A DNA stretch of 64,000 nucleotides, taken from NCBI RefSeq assembly GCF_000210295.1, contig NC_026744.1:2790001-2854000 (forward strand), given 5' to 3'. The stretch's first letter is position 1. Every line of letters starts with the position of its first letter. The notes beneath the pieces were generated by a model. The model had not been told where the DNA came from. It was given only the letters and a program-made list of their open reading frames with translations, and did not search any database. Made by a program: the position numbers and the translations under genes. This DNA is from Trypanosoma brucei gambiense DAL972. Taxonomy: Eukaryota > Euglenozoa > Kinetoplastea > Trypanosomatida > Trypanosomatidae. Of the stretch, positions 58,048-64,000 are shown piece by piece.

Positions 58048-61000
58048 TTCGCGAAAACGCCCCCGCGAGAGTGGTGTTGGTGATTTACACATCACTGTCG
58101 AGGCCCAACAAGCAGACGGTATTCCCCCCACAGCTTGTGCCCGACATCTTTCGTTGCTTTTGCAGCAGCGTCAACAGCAGCGGCTGCGACTTGCCGCGGC
58201 CCCTCTTTCTTTCAGCTATGCACCCGTCACTGTTCTTTCGCCATGGCAGCGGGTGACTCTGTCCTCTTTCCAGCGTCTGCACGGCAGTGAACAGGATGAA
58301 CGTCACGCCGTCGGCCTCCGCCGCGCGCTCCAGCGGGATCTCGGGCGATACATGGAGGACACGAAACGCCGCGAAGAGCGCATTCGAGCGGAGCAACGGG
58401 AGGCACGTGCAAGGCTTGGGGGTAGACTCTCCACCGCTGTGGGGAAATTGTGGTCGAGGCGTGGGGACATTTTCCAGCAGCTCCTGGCGGTCGAGTTTGA
58501 CGAGGTGAAACAACGTCGGGCGGAGCAACGGCAGGAAGATCTGTTGCGGGAAGCTGAAAACCTCACTCGCACGCTCTTGGAAAGCATCTTTTCCGATGTG
58601 AAGTGTAACGATAAAGATGATGGGGGGAGAGGTGGGAACATCAGTGAAAATGTGGTTGCACTTCTGGAGGGCGGGGATGAAACAAATATAAGCTGTGGTG
58701 CACAGCTGGAGACCTCACTGTCATTACTCGATACTCAAGGGGGCAACAGGCAGCTGCGTGACTATCAACGCTCCGCTCTCCGTTGGATGACAAACCTGTA
58801 CAGCAGGGGGCTGAACGGTATTTTAGCTGATGAAATGGGGCTTGGGAAAACTATTCAGACAATTGCATTGCTTGCTTACTATGCTGAGTATAAGAACGAC
58901 TGGGGACCTCACCTTATTGTCGTCCCCACAACGGTTGTGTTAAACTGGAAGGCGGAATTCCAGCGCTGGTGTCCGGGTCTTCAGGTCATTGTATATATGG
59001 GCTCAAAAAAAGAACGACATCGGGTGCGACAGGGGTGGATGCAGGAGGATGCATTTAATATTTGCATTACCTCCTACAACCAGGTGGTGAAAGACCGAGT
59101 GGTCTTTCGCCGGCGCCCATGGGGATTCCTCGTCCTTGATGAGGCGCATCAAGTTAAGAACTTTATGAGCAAAAAATGGCAATCTCTCTTTGACCTTCAG
59201 GTCGAATATCGGCTGCTGCTGACCGGCACGCCCCTACAAAACTCTATAATGGAGCTTTGGTCTCTTTTTCACCTGCTCCTTCCGTCCGCATCGGCGTTTA
59301 GCTCCGATCAGGAGTTTCGTGAGTGGTTCAGTAATCCCATGGAGGAAATGGTCACGGGGCGCGCCGCCCTCAACGAAGGTATCGTGCGTCGGCTGCAGGC
59401 TTTGCTTCGACCTTTCATGCTTCGACGACTGAAAAAGGACGTGGAGGCACAGCTACCCTCCAAGACGGAGAAGGTCGTCATGTGCCGACTATCACGGCGA
59501 CAGCGAATGCTCTACGATGATTATATGCAGCTGGCAGAAACGCGTGAGCGAATTAGCGGTGGGGCGCGCGGCGTATTGGGAGTTTTATTGGCACTCCGTA
59601 AGGTCTGCAATCACCCAGATATGTTTGAGGAGCGGCGAACCGTTACGCCAATGGCCTTAGACCATCAAAGTGAGATTGTGATTGAAGTCCCACGAGATGT
59701 CCTGCTTCGTGGAAATAACTACAGCGGCTGTTACAGGTTTCAGAAGTGGAGGTTATGCATCGACGATGTATCCCTCCCTTCCCAAAGAGGAGAACCGCAT
59801 GACGTGGCACGTGTGGAGGACGGCACCTTATTCGACGATTCCTGGTTACATTGCACCAAGTTGTATGTACTGACAGTAGATCATTGGTGGAGGATGCAAG
59901 AACAGGAAATCAGTCGGTACATCGCCAGATACTCGACTGATAACTTCCATTGGCCATCTGATGTGCCCCGGATCCCGCCAGGGAACGAAGGGTTGAGTGA
60001 AGACATCATGTCGGTGATACAGAGCTACGTAGAGGAAGAAATGATGACGACGGACCAACGCCGACGTATGACAACTGCCATACAGGTAGAGCGGTATCAT
60101 AGAATGAGTGCTTCAGTGTGTGTAGGGTACCCAAATTGTCTTCACATTGCTCTCCCATTCCAGGAACAAGAGGATGTGCGATGGGGCGAAGGGAAATGTT
60201 GTGCTTTGTCGCACTTACCAAGGGGATTGAGGCCGACGTTGAGACAACGCGTCAACGCTGTTCTCCCCATAGCGTTTAAGGTTGCTGTCTACGTACCAGC
60301 CGCGGTAGCCGCTCGACCTCCGCGGTTGCACTGTCGTCTACCGGTGGCCCATTATCAGTCATTCCGCGCACACTGCCGAAGGAGCCTTGCTCCGTTGCTT
60401 GCCATAGCTTTACCTCCACCAGCTTCGCAATTTTCTCGTAAGACGAGTAATCGCGCAAACTTATTTGATGCTTCGCCCTTTCTTTACGAGCTTTGGCCAC
60501 TCTACGTCCGTCGTTGCTTCAGCTTCCCAGACAGGCATCTGCTTATTCACGACTGTGGCAAACTGCAGTTCTTGAAACACTGCCTCAAGCAGCTGAGGCG
60601 GGAGGGGCATCGTATGCTTATATTCACACAGTTTGTTCACATGCTCAACATACTGGAACGCTTTTTAGCCCTTATCGGTTTGCCATACCTGCGTATTGAT
60701 GGTAGCACGCAGCCGGAGCGGCGCCAGGCATACGTCGACTGGTTCAATGAAGATGAACGCATTACGTGCATGATTTTGTCCACCCGCTCGGGCGGCATCG
60801 GACTGAACCTGACAGGAGCGGATACGGTGATTTTCTACGACAGCGACTGGAACCCTACAATGGATCTCCAAGCGCAGGACCGTTGCCACCGCATAGGACA
60901 AACAAAGCCGGTGACAATATATCGGCTTATCAGTGAGCATACCGTGGAAGAGAGTATTTTGCAAAAGGCACGCGAGCGGAAGAAACTCAACAATGTGGTC

Positions 61001-61675
61001 ATCCGTGGAGGGCAGTTCCATGCCATGGCAAACGTGGATGACGTCTATGAAGACACCAGTGCAGCCTTAGCTGCACTGTCGAATCCCGTGCAGTTGCGAA
61101 GCTTTTTCCACGATTTGGATGAAGACGCCACTGTCGTGGCGGACGACCCTCTTCCAGGCAACGGACACCAGGACAACGGTGGACGCTGTGACATTAAGGA
61201 AGGTAGCGGAACAGAAAACAACGAAGCAGTGGACATCCGTGTGGAAATGATGAGACTGGAGGATCAAGAGGATCGCGAGGCACAGCAGAATGTGGAGGAG
61301 GAACTGCGCAAGCTTGAGGAGCAGAAGCGGAACGACGAAGAGGAACTTGGTGATGAAGATAAAGATGAGGAGGATGAGGATGAGGACGGGCACCCACAGC
61401 AAAGGAGAGGCGAAGGAAGAGAGGAAGGGGAAATGATGGCAGACCCGATGGTTGCCGTCAGCCTCATGTCGGGACGCGGATCGCCCGCTGTGCTCCAGAA
61501 ACGACGTGACATATTGAGGCGTCAGCGGACTCCCCTCGACCAATTGCTGTCGCTGCAGTACGCTGTTTGCCACAACGTCGAAGCGCGACGGCGTTACGCT
61601 GGGTTGTGTGAAAGTTACGCACGGCAAGTAGGTGAAGATGAGTTGCCTCTATTTACGGAAACATTTAACTCGTAA
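58040..61675 (+). CDS. SWR1: Snf2-family chromatin remodelling ATPase, SWR1/SRCAP type
   Basis: Nuclear ATPase of a SWR1-like complex, expected to exchange histone variants in chromatin. The 1211-residue protein has a basic N-terminal motif (RKRPR), a helical region at about 100-190 in HSA position, and a first ATPase lobe. Lobe one carries DEMGLGKT (near 263), WGFLVLDEAH (near 366), LLTGTPLQNSIMELWSL and PFMLRRLKKDVE. A run CRLSRRQRMLYDDYMQ is close to the SRCAP/SWR1 form. A roughly 300-residue insertion (about 540-836) separates the lobes, the INO80/SWR1 class mark. Lobe two has MLIFTQFVHMLNILERF, STRSGGIGLNLTGADTVIFY and the QAQDRCHRIGQ motif, followed by KKLNNVVIRGGQF. An acidic Glu/Asp tract (about 1085-1140) precedes the C-terminus. 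Family assignment is firm; SWR1 over INO80 is well supported by the motif forms. Confidence 0.9.
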   Translation: MSSSRKRPRESGVGDLHITVEAQQADGIPPTACARHLSLLLQQRQQQRLRLAAAPLSFSYAPVTVLSPWQRVTLSSFQRLHGSEQDERHAVGLRRALQRDLGRYMEDTKRREERIRAEQREARARLGGRLSTAVGKLWSRRGDIFQQLLAVEFDEVKQRRAEQRQEDLLREAENLTRTLLESIFSDVKCNDKDDGGRGGNISENVVALLEGGDETNISCGAQLETSLSLLDTQGGNRQLRDYQRSALRWMTNLYSRGLNGILADEMGLGKTIQTIALLAYYAEYKNDWGPHLIVVPTTVVLNWKAEFQRWCPGLQVIVYMGSKKERHRVRQGWMQEDAFNICITSYNQVVKDRVVFRRRPWGFLVLDEAHQVKNFMSKKWQSLFDLQVEYRLLLTGTPLQNSIMELWSLFHLLLPSASAFSSDQEFREWFSNPMEEMVTGRAALNEGIVRRLQALLRPFMLRRLKKDVEAQLPSKTEKVVMCRLSRRQRMLYDDYMQLAETRERISGGARGVLGVLLALRKVCNHPDMFEERRTVTPMALDHQSEIVIEVPRDVLLRGNNYSGCYRFQKWRLCIDDVSLPSQRGEPHDVARVEDGTLFDDSWLHCTKLYVLTVDHWWRMQEQEISRYIARYSTDNFHWPSDVPRIPPGNEGLSEDIMSVIQSYVEEEMMTTDQRRRMTTAIQVERYHRMSASVCVGYPNCLHIALPFQEQEDVRWGEGKCCALSHLPRGLRPTLRQRVNAVLPIAFKVAVYVPAAVAARPPRLHCRLPVAHYQSFRAHCRRSLAPLLAIALPPPASQFSRKTSNRANLFDASPFLYELWPLYVRRCFSFPDRHLLIHDCGKLQFLKHCLKQLRREGHRMLIFTQFVHMLNILERFLALIGLPYLRIDGSTQPERRQAYVDWFNEDERITCMILSTRSGGIGLNLTGADTVIFYDSDWNPTMDLQAQDRCHRIGQTKPVTIYRLISEHTVEESILQKARERKKLNNVVIRGGQFHAMANVDDVYEDTSAALAALSNPVQLRSFFHDLDEDATVVADDPLPGNGHQDNGGRCDIKEGSGTENNEAVDIRVEMMRLEDQEDREAQQNVEEELRKLEEQKRNDEEELGDEDKDEEDEDEDGHPQQRRGEGREEGEMMADPMVAVSLMSGRGSPAVLQKRRDILRRQRTPLDQLLSLQYAVCHNVEARRRYAGLCESYARQVGEDELPLFTETFNS

Positions 61676-61782
61676 TTCCAGCGAAGGAAAAAGGAGAGTG
61701 CCCGAAGAGGGGTGTGAGGTTCCGAGGGCACGGTTTTGCGATGCCTTGTGCTCCTCCCGCTCGTCGTTTTGTATGTTTTTAC

Positions 61783-61784
61783 AG
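61783..61784 (+). promoter_or_regulatory. Candidate spliced-leader acceptor AG for the small ORF
   Basis: AG after a 40-base pyrimidine-rich tract (about 61743-61782) that ends GTATGTTTTTAC. The first ATG downstream is 61804. Confidence 0.45.
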
Positions 61785-61803
61785 GTACCCAGCTTATTTT
61801 GCC

Positions 61804-61974
61804 ATGAACGTTTATCGGGACGAAAAAAACGGCTGGTTGGCGTATGCACCGGAAAGTTTGTCGGTTGTAGGTCATCGATCCAAGAAACCGGAGCTGGAAA
61901 TTATTTCGGAATACCCGAGGGCGCACGTAATGAGATTTGTCCCCGAGGTATGCGTTCCGGGCCGCGTTTTTTAG
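61804..61974 (+). CDS. Candidate small protein, 56 residues
   Basis: A short ORF starting MNVYRDEKNGWLAYAPESLS and ending CVPGRVF, with balanced, globular-looking amino-acid composition. It lies just downstream of a good polypyrimidine-AG acceptor at 61783-61784, and the frame has no other ATG between the acceptor and 61804. It would be a separate tiny gene between the Snf2 and VPS28 genes. I recognise no domain. The alternative is a fortuitous ORF in the VPS28 leader or Snf2 3' UTR. Confidence 0.35.
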   Translation: MNVYRDEKNGWLAYAPESLSVVGHRSKKPELEIISEYPRAHVMRFVPEVCVPGRVF

Positions 61975-62462
61975 CGGGCCTCGGCGCTACAACTCACTTT
62001 TGTCTTCGGTCCTGGATCCGTTGTGCACTGCAACACGGACCCTATCAATGTCCACCTGTCCTTTTGTATTTGCACTGCTTCGCCCTGTATCGCAAGTCGT
62101 GGCCGTTTAATAATGAAGTGCCATACCGCGACGCATTTCGTTGCGTGTGGCTTGGCCCTGGAGCCCGCTTGACTTACAGTGTGGCTCCTTCTGTTTGTTT
62201 GGGACAAAAACGTAAAAATCTCCCCTCCCCCCCCTCATGGTTCTGTTGTACCCGAATTTAAGACGCGTTTGCACGTGTGAAGAACGTAGGTGTGACGGTT
62301 TTCCGAATAAAGGTCTCTCTATCCCCCCTTCTCCTTTTGTAACCACTGTTCCGGTTGTTCCCCTGTATGCACGGTAGTGAGGGAAACGTGAACCGGTGCA
62401 CTGGTAAGTCGTGCATTAGTAAGAAAGGGAACCATAGTAGCAGCGCAGGCATATAGATTAAA

Positions 62463-63119
62463 ATGGAAGTGGCATTCACCATTTCGCCGGGAGAACGGCA
62501 ACATGTGGAATATCTTGCAGACCTATTTGCAATTATTCTCGCGATTGAGAAAGTGGAGAAGGCCACGTTACGCGATATCATTACGCAAGAACAATACAGT
62601 TCTACCATTACACGGTTGTTAGACAAGTACAAGTCTACTGTTACCTACCTCGAACAAAGTCGCAATCCGTTCTACTCCACTATTGACTCGTTTTGGGAGA
62701 ACTACGGTTCTAGGTGTCCCGCTGCCCGCACGCGCATTCAGCTTTCGTTTGATGACGCCAAGCAACAACAACAACAGCAGCAAGACAGTGATGTTAATGG
62801 TACTGTGGATCCTAGGCTAGTGCTAGAGTGTGGTCAGCACTTCATTACACTAATGGATTCGCTAAAACTACAACAAACGGCGGTTGATCAGTTGTACACG
62901 TTACTTGCAGACCTTGTGCGTGGCTTGCAGCGGCTTGGTGTCACAGATCAGAGCTTCTTTCACCGTCTTACGACGTGGAAAGAAAAGTTTGATACCATGA
63001 ATGCCTCAGACGAACTGAGTGAACGGGACACACGCGAGTTTGCGTTTGTTTTGGAGTGTGGCTACCAGGCCTTCCACGCGTACCTTAGCGAGTCATCTGC
63101 GCGACGGCCAAAGGCGTAA
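62463..63119 (+). CDS. VPS28: ESCRT-I subunit VPS28
   Basis: Subunit of ESCRT-I, which sorts ubiquitinated membrane proteins into multivesicular endosomes and links to ESCRT-II. The 218-residue protein follows VPS28 throughout. The N-terminal core has VEYLADLFAIILAIEKVEKA and YSSTITRLLDKYK. The C-terminal four-helix domain, binding ESCRT-II and III partners, has HFITLMDSLKLQQTAVDQLY, then MNASDELSERDTREFAFVLE and a final YQAFHAYL helix. MNASDELS matches the near-invariant SASDEL motif. A seven-Gln run (residues 100-106) lies in the linker between the two domains. Length equals that of yeast and human homologues. The leader follows the AG at 62376-62377. Confidence 0.93.
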   Translation: MEVAFTISPGERQHVEYLADLFAIILAIEKVEKATLRDIITQEQYSSTITRLLDKYKSTVTYLEQSRNPFYSTIDSFWENYGSRCPAARTRIQLSFDDAKQQQQQQQDSDVNGTVDPRLVLECGQHFITLMDSLKLQQTAVDQLYTLLADLVRGLQRLGVTDQSFFHRLTTWKEKFDTMNASDELSERDTREFAFVLECGYQAFHAYLSESSARRPKA

Positions 63120-63386
63120 CGCATCTAATGGGCTGTGAAAGCATTAGGTAGAATTAGTCAAGGAGGAAATTGCTGAAGCCTAAGTTGGAGGATTGGAGGT
63201 TTCCTTTACAGACTTGGGCGTTGCACTTGAGGTGTGGAGTTAGCACACATTCATTGATATCGTTCTCTTCTTTCGATGCACAAGCGTCGTTGCCGTCAAG
63301 TAAGAAAATAAATCATCCTGGCACTTTTGGTACTCCACTCGTTTTTTTGTTAAGTCCACAAAGAAAGTAGAAAGGGCGACCATTGC
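63120..63386 (+). other. 270-bp spacer
   Basis: No gene seen. A T-rich stretch around 63340-63351 followed by AG at 63353-63354 and AGs near 63362-63370 is the probable splice acceptor for CWC22. Confidence 0.55.
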
Positions 63387-64000
63387 ATGTCACGCTACAT
63401 CCCACCACACCGAAAACGCGCCAGTGAAGTTGAGAGCGGCAATAGTAAAGGCCCTGGAGATGAGACCGTCCAGCACGAGGCCTGGCGGGCACTAGGCCGC
63501 AGCATCACAGGTATTGTGAACAGAGTGAGCGGTGAAAATGTTGAATTATCAGCAACAGAGCTGTTCCGTGAAAATATAATTCGCGGTCGCGGGCTGCTCT
63601 GTCGTAGTCTTATGCGGGCGCAGTTGGTCAACCCTGACATAACAAACGTGCTTGCAGCACTTGTAAGTCGCGTGAACAAAGAGGTCTCCACTGTCGGGGC
63701 CCTACTATGCAAGCGGCTCGTGGTACAGTGGCGGCGGCTACATCGGCGAAAAGACTGGGAAGGCTTGCGATGCGTAAGTCGTTTCATTGGGTGGTTGTAC
63801 GTGTTCAATATAGTAAACGTGGAGGTCGTCTATCAAATCATGCTCACACACCTTACGGCGGAGCCGCGTACTGACGATGACGTTGACCAAGCGGCCTCAT
63901 TGTTCCGTGAGACGTTCCGCTCCATGTCACAGCGTGCTGTCTCCGAATTCCACATGCACGTGCTGACGCCTATCCGTGACCTACTTGCAATGGACAACGA
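63387..64000 (+). CDS. CWC22: Pre-mRNA-splicing factor CWC22 (5' part; gene continues beyond window)
   Basis: Spliceosome component with a MIF4G domain that in animals also escorts eIF4A3 to mRNA. The frame is open from ATG 63387 to the window end (204 codons). The protein begins MSRYIPPHRKRA and then follows the CWC22 MIF4G pattern: SITGIVNRVSGENV, LFRENIIRGRGLLCRSLMRA, VNPDITNVLAALVSRVN, LLCKRLVVQWRR and SRFIGWLYVFNIVN. These match the animal forms (ELFQENIIRGRGL, LLLKRLI, FIAHLVNQ) in order and spacing. The C-terminal MA3 domain would lie beyond the window. Identity is well supported by the N-terminal block. Confidence 0.9.
   Translation, partial: MSRYIPPHRKRASEVESGNSKGPGDETVQHEAWRALGRSITGIVNRVSGENVELSATELFRENIIRGRGLLCRSLMRAQLVNPDITNVLAALVSRVNKEVSTVGALLCKRLVVQWRRLHRRKDWEGLRCVSRFIGWLYVFNIVNVEVVYQIMLTHLTAEPRTDDDVDQAASLFRETFRSMSQRAVSEFHMHVLTPIRDLLAMDN

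Larger units (their letters stand above)
61676..62462 (+). other. 790-bp spacer between Snf2 and VPS28 genes, holding a possible small ORF
   Basis: Apart from the candidate ORF at 61804-61974 I see no gene. A long frame from 61632 to 62261 overlaps the Snf2 end and has no protein-like features. A pyrimidine tract at 62325-62365 and AG at 62376-62377 are the likely acceptor of VPS28. Confidence 0.55.

Noticed and set aside
61632..62261. 209-codon ORF overlapping the end of the Snf2 gene
   Set aside because: Cys- and Arg-rich composition without structure, overlap with a real gene, and a better small ORF in another frame.
1..64000. tRNA, rRNA, retroposon or transposon sequences
   Set aside because: No cloverleaf-like boxes, reverse transcriptase, transposase or terminal repeats noticed by eye. 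Small nucleolar RNAs cannot be excluded without a covariance search.

Overview
The window looks like a nuclear chromosome segment of an African trypanosome, most likely Trypanosoma brucei or a close relative. All 18 protein genes lie on the + strand, are intronless, and are separated by AT-rich spacers containing long polypyrimidine tracts followed by AG, as expected for one polycistronic unit processed by spliced-leader trans-splicing and polyadenylation. I see no strand switch, tRNA, rRNA or transposon. Protein identities come from family motifs read by eye; no search was run. The species call and the EIF4G4 paralogue call also lean on unverified recollection of gene order.

Layout. 0.7-15.9 kb: an eIF4G-type translation factor with a polyglutamine minisatellite, a conserved basic protein of unknown function, COG2 (Golgi tether), a GST-fold protein, an RbfA-like mitochondrial ribosome factor, and a protein with two tandem kinase-like halves, the first clearly degenerate. 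17.7-27.5 kb: a small triple-motif protein, a RELCH-like LisH/HEAT protein, an APE2-type AP endonuclease, and AP-3 beta adaptin, whose reading frame is broken by one apparent missing base. 29.1-42.3 kb: one 4419-residue PH-like/coiled-coil protein with six almost identical 504-bp repeats. 43.1-46.8 kb: a GH65 sugar-phosphorylase-like protein fused to a HAD domain, with altered catalytic residues in both halves. 48.1-64 kb: a single-pass membrane protein, an OS-9-type ER lectin, a large WD40 protein, a helical-repeat protein, a SWR1/SRCAP-family Snf2 ATPase, a possible small ORF, VPS28 (ESCRT-I), and the 5' part of CWC22 running off the end.

Functional themes. Five of the 18 genes (COG2, RELCH-like, AP-3 beta, OS-9, VPS28) serve Golgi, endosome, lysosome or ER quality control. 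Others serve translation, mitochondrial ribosome assembly, DNA repair, chromatin remodelling and splicing. Co-location in a trypanosome transcription unit does not imply a shared pathway. I did not find a clear novel multi-gene system. The most unusual items are single genes: the duplicated kinase-like protein, the doubly altered GH65-HAD fusion, the homogenised repeat array with a compositionally foreign-looking segment beside it, and the AP-3 beta frameshift.
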